A stretch of DNA of 61,816 nt, from NCBI GenBank assembly GCA_025353165.1, contig JANXRE010000113.1:1-61816 (forward strand), in the 5' to 3' direction. The DNA comes from Acidobacteriota bacterium. Its GTDB lineage: Bacteria; Acidobacteriota; Terriglobia; Bryobacterales; Bryobacteraceae. Positions 43,560 through 52,242 of the stretch are shown here, piece after piece. Each line of letters begins with the position of its first letter. The stretch's first letter is position 1. Under the pieces are notes generated by a model. That model made no database searches and was not told where the DNA came from. It worked only from the letters and a program-made list of their open reading frames with translations. A program made the translations under genes and the position numbers.

Positions 43560-46262
43560 ATGCTCCGGCTATTCGTTCTCCTGTCGGTCTCAAGCATACT
43601 TGCCGGCGCCGCGAATTTGCGCGTTCTGGTGCGCGACCCCAAGGGCGAGGCTGTCGCCGGCGCCGAAATTGCTGTTCGCGATTCCGGCGGCGCGTTGACC
43701 GCATCCTCGCCCGCCAGTGGCGCGGCCACGTTCGAAATCCCGAACATCGCCAAAGGCCAGTACGCGATCAGCGTACAAAAAAAGGGATTCGCCCCCGCCA
43801 CTAAGAGCATCACGGTGGAGGACAAAGATCTCGAGGTCGTCATCGATCTCAAAATCGCCGTTGTCGAAACCGTAATCGAAGTGGAGGGAAAGGGCTCGCG
43901 CTTCGCGAACTCGGATCCCAACTATCGCTCCCTTCGCAGCGCGTCCATCGCTTCCACGTGCCGCGTTCAGAATCTCGCCATCACCCGCGACGTGGGGACG
44001 CTGACTCTCCGCGAAGGCCAGGTCTCGCTATTGGCGCCGGTCCTCGGCAAGACGGTGATGGCCGTGTTCACAGGGTCGGGATCCTTTCACCTGCAGCCCG
44101 CCATCGACCTCGAACGCAGGTACCTGACCACCATTCTCGACAAGGAAACAGTCGACGAGGATTTCGATTCGGCGGTATTCGCATTCACCGACGCGACCGC
44201 GGAGGAGATTCGAGCGAAGGGCCAGCCGATGGACGATGCAGGCCGAGCGAGCGATGGCTTAAAGCAGTTCCGGTCGCACATGCGCCACCGGGTCACCCAG
44301 CCGCGCAGCTTCACCGAGGCGCTGCTGTTCAGCGGCGACGTCCCGAATCTCGACGCCGAGTTGCTGGCGGAGTTGTACAACCCTGCCCGGGCTGGATCCT
44401 TCCGCGCGTTCCTTCACGGGCGAAAGCACAACGACCTTCGGTTTCTGGTGAAGCCGCGCGGCGCGGTGCCGTCGCTGTCGCCCGAGGAAGTGGCAGTCAT
44501 CGCAGTCGAGCCGCTCGGGAAGACGGACGGCATCTGGTATCTGACCCATTTCGCCTCCGAGTGGCAGAAGCGCGTCGCGTCGTCGGACGAAAAGAAGCAC
44601 ACCGTTGCGCCGGAGCACTATCGCATCGAGACCATCGTGGGCAAGAACCGCCACCTCACGGCGGTTGCGGACATCACGTTCCGGGCGCTCGAAAGCGGCG
44701 ACCGCGTCATTCCGTTCGGGTTGCTTCAGACCCTGCGGGTGACACGGGTTAGCGCCGGGGACAAGGAGATCCCCTACATTCAGGAGAGCCGGAAAGAAGA
44801 TGGTTCCTTCTACGTTGTACTCCCGGAGCCCGTGGTCCAAGGAAAGCCGTATACGCTCAAGATCGAATACGAAGGCGACAAGGTGATCGAGGATTGGGGC
44901 GGCGGGAACTACGCCGTCGGCGCACGGGAAAGTTGGTATCCGAGCATGAACTCGTTCCAGCAGCAGGCCACTTACGATCTGATCTTCAAGGTTCCTCACA
45001 ACCTGACCCTGGTCAGCGTGGGCAAGCCGATCCGGCATTCCCGCGAGGGTGGCTTCGCGGTTACGGAATGGAAATCCGATACGCCGATGGCGGTGGCTGG
45101 TTTTAATTACGGCGACTTCAAGCGGAAGCAGGTGACCGACGCAGAGACGCACTATGACATCGAGGCCTACGCGACCACCGACCTGCCCGATTTTCTGCGT
45201 GACGCTGGGCAGTCGATGAGCCTGACGCCGAGCGCCATGGCGGACAGCGCGCTCGCGGTCGCGCAGAACTCGATCCGGCTTTTCTCCCTATACTTCGGCG
45301 CGGCTCCCTACGGGCGAATTGCGATTACTCAGCAGCCGCAATTCAACTTTGGACAGTCCTGGCCCACGCTCGTGTACCTGCCCGTCAGCGCGTTCCTGGA
45401 CGGAACGCAGCGTTGGCGCCTCATGGGCCAGCAGGCTTTCAAGTTCGCCGAGTTCATTCAGGAAGTCACGCCGCACGAGATCGCTCATCAGTGGTGGGGG
45501 CACATGGTGGGCTGGTCGTCCTATCACGACCAGTGGCTGTCGGAAGGGTTCGCCGATTTTTCGGCGGGACTGTATCTTCAAGCGACCGAAAAGAGCCCGG
45601 ACAAATACCGGCAGTACTGGGAGCACGCCCGCAAGGCGATCCTCGAGAAGAACGAGTACGGCCGGTCGGCGAACGAGGCGGGGCCGCTGTGGATGGGGCT
45701 GCGCCTGAACACCGAAAGAAACGGGCGGGCTTACAGCCGCCTGGTCTATCCCAAGGGCGGCTACGCTCTGCACATGATCCGGTCGCTGATGTGGGAACCG
45801 AAGACCGGCGACGCCGACTTCATCGCGATGATGAAGGACTTCGTGCAATCGAACCTTTACAAGACGGCCTCGTCCGAGACCTTCCAGGCCGCCGTGCAGA
45901 AACACATGAAACCCTCCATGGACCTGGAGGGCAACGGGAGCATCGGCTGGTTCTTCCGGCAGTGGGTGCTGGGAACGGAGGTCCCGAGGTACGAGTTCGA
46001 ATACTCCGTGAAGCAGGACGGCGATGGCTGGCTGCTGAGCGGGAAGCTCACGCAAAGCGAGGTCGGGGACAACTTCGTCATGCGAGTGCCGGTGTACGTG
46101 GAATTCGACAGCGGCCTGATGCGGCTGGGTTCGGTAAAGATCCAGGGGAACCGTACCGTCGACGCGATGAAGGCATTTCGGCTTCCGAAGAAGCCGAAAT
46201 GCGTGCTGATCAACGGGAACTACGACGTCCTGGCATCCGAAAGCAAGTCGAAAGAAATCTAA
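43560..46262 (+). CDS. Exported M1-family metallopeptidase with N-terminal regulatory-fold domain
   Basis: 900-aa protein: signal peptide (LRLFVLLSVSSILAGA), a carboxypeptidase-regulatory-like sandwich at about residues 20-105 (LRVLVRDPKGEAVAGAEIAV), a long unassigned domain, an M1 N-terminal beta domain (HYRIETIVGKNRHLTAVADI) and the catalytic domain with HEIAHQWWGHMVGW near residue 642 and the downstream Glu in WLSEGFADFSAGLYL. The GAMEN exopeptidase motif is replaced by QQPQFNFGQSWPTLV, so specificity may differ from classic aminopeptidases. The ATG at 43560 begins the leader peptide. A palindromic repeat follows 9 bp after the stop. Confidence 0.9.
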   Translation: MLRLFVLLSVSSILAGAANLRVLVRDPKGEAVAGAEIAVRDSGGALTASSPASGAATFEIPNIAKGQYAISVQKKGFAPATKSITVEDKDLEVVIDLKIAVVETVIEVEGKGSRFANSDPNYRSLRSASIASTCRVQNLAITRDVGTLTLREGQVSLLAPVLGKTVMAVFTGSGSFHLQPAIDLERRYLTTILDKETVDEDFDSAVFAFTDATAEEIRAKGQPMDDAGRASDGLKQFRSHMRHRVTQPRSFTEALLFSGDVPNLDAELLAELYNPARAGSFRAFLHGRKHNDLRFLVKPRGAVPSLSPEEVAVIAVEPLGKTDGIWYLTHFASEWQKRVASSDEKKHTVAPEHYRIETIVGKNRHLTAVADITFRALESGDRVIPFGLLQTLRVTRVSAGDKEIPYIQESRKEDGSFYVVLPEPVVQGKPYTLKIEYEGDKVIEDWGGGNYAVGARESWYPSMNSFQQQATYDLIFKVPHNLTLVSVGKPIRHSREGGFAVTEWKSDTPMAVAGFNYGDFKRKQVTDAETHYDIEAYATTDLPDFLRDAGQSMSLTPSAMADSALAVAQNSIRLFSLYFGAAPYGRIAITQQPQFNFGQSWPTLVYLPVSAFLDGTQRWRLMGQQAFKFAEFIQEVTPHEIAHQWWGHMVGWSSYHDQWLSEGFADFSAGLYLQATEKSPDKYRQYWEHARKAILEKNEYGRSANEAGPLWMGLRLNTERNGRAYSRLVYPKGGYALHMIRSLMWEPKTGDADFIAMMKDFVQSNLYKTASSETFQAAVQKHMKPSMDLEGNGSIGWFFRQWVLGTEVPRYEFEYSVKQDGDGWLLSGKLTQSEVGDNFVMRVPVYVEFDSGLMRLGSVKIQGNRTVDAMKAFRLPKKPKCVLINGNYDVLASESKSKEI

Positions 46263-46271
46263 GTTCACGAC

Positions 46272-46318
46272 GTGGCGCACGCACTCTTGCGTGCCGCGTC
46301 GCCACTCCTGGCGACGCC
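46272..46318 (+). repeat. Dispersed palindromic repeat, copy E
   Basis: 47-bp element, identical in reverse complement to copy A at 791-837: hairpin GCACGCA/TGCGTGC, then GCGTCGCCA/TGGCGACGC. It fills the 63-bp space between the convergent ends of the M1 peptidase and epimerase genes, the place where a bidirectional terminator would sit. Confidence 0.8.
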
Positions 46319-46325
46319 TGTCCAA

Positions 46326-47264
46326 TTAATTCGCAGCCCGATACCACTCCAGAGTGCGCCGCAGTCCGTCTTCGATCGTGAACGCGGGCGCGTGCCCGAG
46401 TTCCCGAACGGCGGTTGTGGTGTCGGCCTGCGAGTCGCGCACGTCCCCGGCGCGCGAGGGGCCGTACAGGGGAGGAATGTTCACGCCCTCAAATCCCTGG
46501 AGAATCGACCAGATCCGGTTTAAAGAGTACCGCCCGCCGTTGCCCGCGTTGTAGACCTTACCCGCCGTACCGGGCGCGCGCGAGGCCTGGATCACCAGCG
46601 ACACCACATCCTCGACGTAAGTGAAGTCGCGGGTCTGCTCGCCGTCCCCGTGAATAGTCGGCGGCCGCCGCTCCAGCAGACACCGCATGAAAAGTGACAG
46701 CACTCCCGAGTACGGGCTATCCGGGTCCTGCCGTGGCCCATACACATTGAAGAAACGCAGCGAGGTAGCGTCCAGGCCGAAGCAACTCGAGAAAACCCCG
46801 CAATAGTATTCCCCCAATAGCTTCTGGGCGGCGTACGGCGATTTCGGATTCGGCGGCATCGTTTCGACTTTCGGCAACACGTCGGTGTCGCCGTAAGCGG
46901 CCGAGGAAGCCGCGTAAACCAACTTGCGGGCCTTGCCTTCGGCGCTCGCGCGGAGAACGTTGAAAGTCCCGTCGATGTTCACCTCGTGCGAGGGCACCGG
47001 GTCTGTAATGGATCGGGGCACCGACGGGATCGCCGCCAGGTGGAACACGGTGTCGGCGCCGGCAATCACCCCGGCGATGGCTGTGTAATCGCGGATGTCG
47101 ATCTCGTGCAGAACGACTCGCGATGCCACTTCGGCGAGATTCGACTTCTTTCCGGTAAGCAGGTTGTCAATGACTTCGACCGCGCCATCTTTCCGCGCCA
47201 GCAATGCCCGGACCAGCGCAGAGCCGATGAATCCCGCTCCACCCGTCACAACGTATTTCTTCAT
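46326..47264 (-). CDS. NAD-dependent epimerase/dehydratase (GalE/WbpP-like SDR)
   Basis: 312-aa extended short-chain dehydrogenase acting on a nucleotide sugar. TGGAGFIGSALVRAL is the NAD loop; DIRDYTAIAGV and FHLAAIPSVPRSITDP follow; the active Tyr-Lys is in SPYAAQKLLGEYY near residue 146 with AASSAAYGD supplying Ser; RFFNVYGPRQ and DFTYVEDVV are typical of UDP-sugar 4-epimerases. Substrate probably UDP-glucose/GlcNAc type. Its ATG overlaps the next upstream gene stop (ATGA). It is the last gene of a minus-strand operon and runs into a palindromic repeat. Confidence 0.92.
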   Translation of the reverse strand: MKKYVVTGGAGFIGSALVRALLARKDGAVEVIDNLLTGKKSNLAEVASRVVLHEIDIRDYTAIAGVIAGADTVFHLAAIPSVPRSITDPVPSHEVNIDGTFNVLRASAEGKARKLVYAASSAAYGDTDVLPKVETMPPNPKSPYAAQKLLGEYYCGVFSSCFGLDATSLRFFNVYGPRQDPDSPYSGVLSLFMRCLLERRPPTIHGDGEQTRDFTYVEDVVSLVIQASRAPGTAGKVYNAGNGGRYSLNRIWSILQGFEGVNIPPLYGPSRAGDVRDSQADTTTAVRELGHAPAFTIEDGLRRTLEWYRAAN

Positions 47265-48088
47265 GCTCCTTCTTCCGCTATGGATTTCAGATAAGACAGC
47301 GATTCTCGCGCGATGTTTTCCGCTCCGGCCGAGAAATCGAAAACCTCGAGCGAAACCCAGCCCGCATAGTTCCGCCGCCGGAGAAGGTCGAGGACCGCGC
47401 GGAAATCGTACGCGCCGGTTCCAGGATGCCTGCCGTCGAGCTCGTTCACGTGAACGTGCCGGATGTACTCGAAGTAGTGGTCGATCAGTTCGGCGTGAGG
47501 TTCGGTTTCGTCGCTGGCGTTATGCGTGTCGAACATCGTCCGGACGCCCGGGCTGCCGATTTCCCGCACGATACGCGTGGCCTCCTCGAGCGTCCGTACC
47601 ACGTCGCACTGCGAGCTGGGAAGCGCCTCCAGCAGGATAGTCACGCCGCGCTCCATGGCGTGGCCCGACACGCCGGCGAGCCCGTCCTGCATTCGCTTCG
47701 TCGCCTCTTCCACGGACGAGCCGCAGGTTGTGGAACGCTGCTTCGGCGAGCCGAAAACCATCACTCCGTTGTCGCCGAGATCGGCGCAAAGATCGATCAG
47801 GTCGCGGATGTGCTGCCAGCTTCGCGCGCGGAGGTCCGGGTCGGGCGTGGTGACGTGCAGCCCCTTGGGCGCGACCATCAGCCAGTGAAGTCCGGCGAAG
47901 CAAAGTCCCTCCGAATTCATGATCTCGCGATACTGTTTGCGCTGGGCCGGCGGAATCGAGGCCGGGAATTCGGCGAGCGTAAACGGCGCGATCTCGATAG
48001 CGTCGTAACCTATGCTTCGGACCGCCCGGCACGCCTGGTGGAATGGGACCCCTTCAAAAATCTCGTTACAGATGGAATATCGAGTCAT
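47261..48088 (-). CDS. Sugar phosphate isomerase/epimerase (tagatose/psicose 3-epimerase-like)
   Basis: 275-aa cytoplasmic TIM-barrel protein. Metal-ligand strand ends seen are TILLEALPSSQCD (Glu), TMFDTHNASDE (Asp/His), HVHVNELDGRHPGTG (His) and VSLEVFDFSAG (Glu), the arrangement of hexulose 3-epimerases and hydroxypyruvate-isomerase-like enzymes. No leader. Both ends share ATGA with neighbours, so it is coupled to the nucleoside hydrolase upstream and the SDR epimerase downstream. Substrate unknown, likely a ketohexose or related sugar. Confidence 0.87.
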   Translation of the reverse strand: MTRYSICNEIFEGVPFHQACRAVRSIGYDAIEIAPFTLAEFPASIPPAQRKQYREIMNSEGLCFAGLHWLMVAPKGLHVTTPDPDLRARSWQHIRDLIDLCADLGDNGVMVFGSPKQRSTTCGSSVEEATKRMQDGLAGVSGHAMERGVTILLEALPSSQCDVVRTLEEATRIVREIGSPGVRTMFDTHNASDETEPHAELIDHYFEYIRHVHVNELDGRHPGTGAYDFRAVLDLLRRRNYAGWVSLEVFDFSAGAENIARESLSYLKSIAEEGA

Positions 48089-49050
48089 TGCGCTCTGCGG
48101 GGCGGCGCGGCGAGACGCTCGATGAACATATCCAGGAACTCACGCACGTTCACAGTGCGCGCCACCTGGGTGGTGGCCGCGCCTCGCACACGATCCGCCG
48201 GGGTGAACATCGTGATGCCGTACGTCAACGGGCTGGCCGTTTCGACGGCCACCGAGCCTAGCTGCGTCTCGATGACATGGGGGCGGACGACGGACGCGAC
48301 CGCCAAAGGATCGTGCAACGTCGGAAATTGATTCGGATGCCCGTCCTGCCAGAGTTCGATGAGGTGGAACAAAAACCGCGAGGCCGGATTGTCCGCGGCG
48401 CGCAATCGTTCGAGATCGCGTCCTTCCAGCTTGCACTTGGTGGTGACGTCCAGTCCGACCGCCGTGATGGGGACGCCCGAGCTGAAAACAATCTCCGCTG
48501 CGACGCGATCTCGCATAATATTGTACTCGGGGTACAGCATGGTGAACGCCCCGCCCATCAGGACGATGCGTTCGATCTTCTGCTTAATTCCCGGTTCCAG
48601 CTTCAGTGCGAGCGCGATGTTGGTCAATGGCCCCACCGGGATCACGGTGATCTTCTCGCGCGAATTCAGCAGCGTCTCGACAATGACTTCGGCCGCTCGC
48701 CGGTTGGCTGCAGCGGGAGCGACGTCGGCGGGAGTCAGCACCTCGAATTGCCGGGCGCGCATCGGGTGCACCGGGTCCAGGAACGGTTCATCACTGCCGG
48801 TCCCGAGTGTCACGTCGCGACGGCCGTAGAGGCCCAGCTCCTTCCAGGCGAGCCGGGTCCGGTCTGTGGTGCGGTCGATCACGGTCGTAACGGCGCGCAC
48901 GTCGAGTTCCGGCGACTGCAGGGCCAGCGCCAGCGCGAGAGCGTCGTCGATGTCGTCGCCGATGTCCGTATCGAACAGGACCGGAATTGGCTTCGTTTGG
49001 CACGTGGCCATGGCCGAGGCCAGTAAGATAGCGCAGGCAATCCGCCGCAT
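48085..49050 (-). CDS. Exported nucleoside hydrolase (IUNH family)
   Basis: 321-aa protein with a signal peptide (RRIACAILLASAMATCQ), possibly a lipoprotein because a Cys lies at the cleavage site. The Ca2+-binding DTDIGDDIDDALALALAL motif begins near residue 27 and PVGPLTNIALAL, LMGGAF and FPTLHDPLAVASVV (His/Asp) complete the active site of inosine-uridine hydrolases, which free ribose from nucleosides. The ATG at 49050 forms TAATG with the stop of the gene before it; a longer start at 49062 is less likely. Export suggests scavenging of extracellular nucleosides, feeding the sugar-isomerising genes of the operon (inference). Confidence 0.9.
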   Translation of the reverse strand: MRRIACAILLASAMATCQTKPIPVLFDTDIGDDIDDALALALALQSPELDVRAVTTVIDRTTDRTRLAWKELGLYGRRDVTLGTGSDEPFLDPVHPMRARQFEVLTPADVAPAAANRRAAEVIVETLLNSREKITVIPVGPLTNIALALKLEPGIKQKIERIVLMGGAFTMLYPEYNIMRDRVAAEIVFSSGVPITAVGLDVTTKCKLEGRDLERLRAADNPASRFLFHLIELWQDGHPNQFPTLHDPLAVASVVRPHVIETQLGSVAVETASPLTYGITMFTPADRVRGAATTQVARTVNVREFLDMFIERLAAPPRRAQ

Positions 49051-50132
49051 TATGCGCGCCACCTCACGCCGAGGTCGAGTGTCTTCTTCGCGTATTCCAT
49101 GCTCCGCTCCATATGTTCACGCTGCTGGTACTGAATCGCCGCAACGAACGCCTCGGGCGTTTTCCGGCCCGGCAGATCCTCGATCACCATGTGGTTCTCG
49201 TATGGCCGTCCCAGTTTCGCGAGCGCCACAAAGCGCGCGAGATCCGCCGCGCGCGCCCTGGGGTAACGCTCCCAGAATGCGGGCTCCAGATAAGGAATTA
49301 CCGCCGGGGGCCGTCCGGTGATCGGTTTGATGTAGACGTAAACCGGCGGGCAGAGCTCGCGCATGCGCGCCACGAACTTCTTGAAGTCAACCACGCCCTC
49401 GCCCAGCGGAACCCACTGCACGGCCGCGCCGCGCGGGTGCTCGTAGACAGCGGAGTCGCGCAGGTGGACGGTCAGTGCGTAAGGCCCCAGCACTTCGAGC
49501 GTTGTCATGGGATCTTCCATGACGAAGACCGGGTTGCCGGTGTCCAGGAGCGAGCCGGTGAAATCCTTCCCGGCCGCTTCGATTAGTTCGCGCATCTCCC
49601 ACGCCTGCAAATCCTTGTGGTTCTCAATGGCGATCTTGACGGCGGCATCCATCGCTTGCGGCTTCACCGCCTTAAGAACCCGGGCCGCGGTCTCGATGTG
49701 CCGCTCAACCGCTCCGGGCGGCAGGTGCTCGCGATCGGCGGCGAGCACGCACCGGCAGAGGGGCGACCCCATGGCGGATGCCATCTCGATGCCCCGGCGC
49801 AGACTCGCAACGATGGGCTCAAAATCGGCGGCTGTTTTCGGCAGAATCGCGCCGATCCCCGTTTCGATGCGCAGCCCCGCAGCCTTGGCGCGCCGCCCGA
49901 CGTCCCGCCAGTGCGTGGCATTCGTCGCGTCGGGATCGAGCGAGTCCTGAAGAAAAACCGCGTCGAGCTTCTGCGACGAAGTGTACTCGATCAACTGAGC
50001 GTCCGGCCAGCGCATTGCGCGAAGGCAGTACGTGTTCAGGCCGATGGGAATGCGAGCGGCCTGCTCGACGGCGAGCAGGTCGCTGGCCACAACGGGTCCA
50101 AGGCTGGATAAGAGGAACTGCCGGCGGTTCAA
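49050..50132 (-). CDS. Tat-leader sugar phosphate isomerase/epimerase
   Basis: 360-aa protein with a twin-arginine-like leader (NRRQFLLSSLGPVVAS) and a TIM barrel: IAIENHKDLQAWEMRELIEA (Glu), SLLDTGNPVFVMEDP (Asp), ALTVHLRDSAVYE (His). The C-terminal 60 residues are longer than in cytoplasmic homologues. It is first in the operon 50132 to 46326, which joins two isomerase-like proteins, a nucleoside hydrolase and an SDR epimerase. Substrate not evident. Its stop overlaps the nucleoside hydrolase start in TAATG. Confidence 0.86.
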   Translation of the reverse strand: MNRRQFLLSSLGPVVASDLLAVEQAARIPIGLNTYCLRAMRWPDAQLIEYTSSQKLDAVFLQDSLDPDATNATHWRDVGRRAKAAGLRIETGIGAILPKTAADFEPIVASLRRGIEMASAMGSPLCRCVLAADREHLPPGAVERHIETAARVLKAVKPQAMDAAVKIAIENHKDLQAWEMRELIEAAGKDFTGSLLDTGNPVFVMEDPMTTLEVLGPYALTVHLRDSAVYEHPRGAAVQWVPLGEGVVDFKKFVARMRELCPPVYVYIKPITGRPPAVIPYLEPAFWERYPRARAADLARFVALAKLGRPYENHMVIEDLPGRKTPEAFVAAIQYQQREHMERSMEYAKKTLDLGVRWRA

Positions 50133-50437
50133 GAGGGCTCCCGAACCCGAATCGTATCACGGTCCCGGGAGCAGCGTGGTGTTTACGGCGGGCTTCTGCG
50201 ACCCGTTGTGTACCAGGAGACCTGCACTCGGGGCACACGATAGACGCCTGGCTGGTGAACCCCTCCGGTTTCGCCAGCCAGGAACGCGATTAGGCGATAC
50301 CCTTCGGCCGTCATCGTGCGCTTACCTTGATGGGTACAACGTAGGAATATCGGGAAAGGTTGAGCCATCCTCGCTTTTTTACAACTTATTTACACTTTAG
50401 CGGTTACTTCCTACGGCGATCTCTCTAGCATTGGGTG
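50133..50437 (+). other. Divergent promoter region with a long hairpin; no clear gene
   Basis: Separates the minus-strand sugar operon from the plus-strand sigma operon. It holds a perfect 9-bp inverted repeat CCTGGCTGG (50247-50255) / CCAGCCAGG (50274-50282) and an AT-rich stretch (50370-50402) where the promoter of the sigma gene should be. A 43-codon minus-strand frame (50183-50314) has a faint AAGG upstream but no convincing protein character. Confidence 0.4.
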
Positions 50438-51064
50438 ATGCGAGCGGAAGATTTCCCCGATAGCGTGCGCGTCTTGAGCGACGAACAAGTGGTAGCGCGT
50501 TTGCGGGAAGCGCCGGCTTCTTCAATGGCCCCCGACCTGTACCGGGAGCTCTTCCAGCGGCACCATCAGCGGGTCGCGGCCTGGTGTCTTCGCTTTACGG
50601 GTGAAAGAGAGTCGGCCCTTGACCTCGCCCAGGAGGTTTTCATCAAAGCTTACCGCCGCCTGGACGCCTTTCGCGGCGAATCCAGGTTCTCCACGTGGCT
50701 CTACACGATCGCCCGAAACCACTGCCTCACCGCGGTAAAGAGATGGGCCACCGAACCCGCACGCATGGGCCATTCCTTGTCTCCGTACCTTCCCGACCTT
50801 CAATCCACGAGCGTTCAAGACACCCTCGAACGCGAGCAACTTTTGAAGTCGATGCGAAAGTTGGTGGCGGAATCGCTGGACGAGACCGAGGCGCAGGTTG
50901 TGAACCTGCACTACTGCCAGGAGGTTCCGTTGGACGCGATCACGCGGTTGCTCGACTTAAGCAATCCGAGCGGCGCCAAGGCGTACGTCGTAAGCGCGAG
51001 GCGTAAGCTGAGCGCCGCCGCGCAGCGCTGGAAGCAGCGGCCGGTGAACACGGTAACCGCATAG
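50438..51064 (+). CDS. ECF RNA polymerase sigma factor heading the surface-system operon
   Basis: 208-aa sigma-70 family factor. Region 2: FQRHHQRVAAWCLRFTGERE and SALDLAQEVFIKAYRRLDAF, then FSTWLYTIARNHCLTAVKRW. Region 4: AQVVNLHYCQEVPLDAITRL and the recognition helix NPSGAKAYVVSARRKLS, which is less regular than usual. There is no anti-sigma gene next to it. It starts only 2 bp before the glycosyltransferase gene and leads a six-gene run to 59993, so it may autoregulate that operon. The ATG at 50438 directly follows a GTG that could also serve. Confidence 0.9.
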   Translation: MRAEDFPDSVRVLSDEQVVARLREAPASSMAPDLYRELFQRHHQRVAAWCLRFTGERESALDLAQEVFIKAYRRLDAFRGESRFSTWLYTIARNHCLTAVKRWATEPARMGHSLSPYLPDLQSTSVQDTLEREQLLKSMRKLVAESLDETEAQVVNLHYCQEVPLDAITRLLDLSNPSGAKAYVVSARRKLSAAAQRWKQRPVNTVTA

Positions 51065-51066
51065 GT

Positions 51067-52242
51067 ATGAGAGTCGCCATCGTCCACTACTGGCTGCTCG
51101 GCATGCGTGGCGGCGAGAAAGTACTGCAAGCGATTTGCGACCTGTTTCCCCAGGCGGAAATCTTCACGTTGTTCTACGATCCCGATCGTGTGTCGCCGTC
51201 CCTGAGGGCGCGCAAGATCCACGTCTCCGGTTTGAATCCGTTGCGAAGGTTTTACCGGAGCCTTCTGCCGCTCATGCCGCTGGCGCTGGAGAGTTTCGAT
51301 CTGCGCGGGTACGACCTGGTAATCAGCAGCGAGTCCGGCCCCGCTAAGGGCGTGATTGTACCTTCCAGCGCACGGCACATCTGCTATTGCCACACGCCCA
51401 TGCGCTACCTCTGGGATCTCTACCCGCTTTATCGAAACGAGGTCACCCGCTCGTCCGTGCGGCGCGCGCTGATGGCGCCCATCGCGAACTATTTGCGCTT
51501 GTGGGATTACGCGTCCGCCGCCCGGGTGGACCGGTTCGTCGCAAACAGCGAGAACGTTCGCCGCCGCATCCGGCGAGCGTACGGCAGGGAAGCCGACGTG
51601 GTCTATCCACCGGTGCCGGTCGACGATTTCCGATGGCGGGATGCGGAGGATTACTACCTGATCGTTTCCGAGATGACTCCCTACAAGCGTCTCGACTATG
51701 CCGTGCGGGCGTTTTCGCGTAGCGGACGCAGATTGCAAATCGTGGGCGACGGCCCGCAATATAAGGGCCTGCGCGCGCTTGCCGCCGGTAACGTCGAATT
51801 CCTCGGCCGTGTGTCCGACGAGGAACTGCGCGACCTGTATTCCCGGTCGCAGGCTCTGATCATGCCGGGCGAGGAAGATTTCGGCATCACCATGGTCGAA
51901 TCCCTTGCCAGCGGCAAGCCGGTGATCGCGCTGGGACGTGGCGGCGCGGTCGAGATTGTGAAGGAAGATTGTGGCATTCTTTACCAGGACGCCGGCGAGG
52001 AGTTTCTGGAACGCGCCATCCGGCAGTTGGAGTCGGCAGGCCGGCAATTCGATCCCATCCGGCTGCGAAGCGAAGCCGGGCGATATTCGCTCGAGGCATT
52101 CACGCGTGGTCTTCGCGCTGCGGTCCAAATTGAACCGGCCCATTCTGATCGACGCGGTGGTCATTTCCGCGCTGACGATAGCGGTGAAGGTGGCGAGCGC
52201 GGCGAAGGTTATCGTCAGTGGCCAGTTTTTCGGCGCAGGTGA
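51067..52242 (+). CDS. Glycosyltransferase family 4 protein
   Basis: 391-aa GT-B enzyme. MRVAIVHYWLLGMRGGEKVL is the acceptor-domain Gly loop, HICYCHTPMRYLWDLYPLY is typical of mannosyl/rhamnosyl transferases of exopolysaccharide loci, and SQALIMPGEEDFGITMVESL with SGKPVIALGRGG is the donor site. The last ~45 residues (from EPAHSDRRGG on) are unlike the family and overlap the flippase gene for 137 bp, so the true end is doubtful: either a frameshift has removed the original stop or the tail is dispensable. It is the second gene of the operon. Confidence 0.88.
   Translation: MRVAIVHYWLLGMRGGEKVLQAICDLFPQAEIFTLFYDPDRVSPSLRARKIHVSGLNPLRRFYRSLLPLMPLALESFDLRGYDLVISSESGPAKGVIVPSSARHICYCHTPMRYLWDLYPLYRNEVTRSSVRRALMAPIANYLRLWDYASAARVDRFVANSENVRRRIRRAYGREADVVYPPVPVDDFRWRDAEDYYLIVSEMTPYKRLDYAVRAFSRSGRRLQIVGDGPQYKGLRALAAGNVEFLGRVSDEELRDLYSRSQALIMPGEEDFGITMVESLASGKPVIALGRGGAVEIVKEDCGILYQDAGEEFLERAIRQLESAGRQFDPIRLRSEAGRYSLEAFTRGLRAAVQIEPAHSDRRGGHFRADDSGEGGERGEGYRQWPVFRRR

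Noticed and set aside
50183-50368. 61-codon minus-strand frame (and 43-codon inner start) in the divergent spacer
   Set aside because: No family resemblance, weak ribosome-binding site, and it coincides with an inverted repeat and a promoter region.
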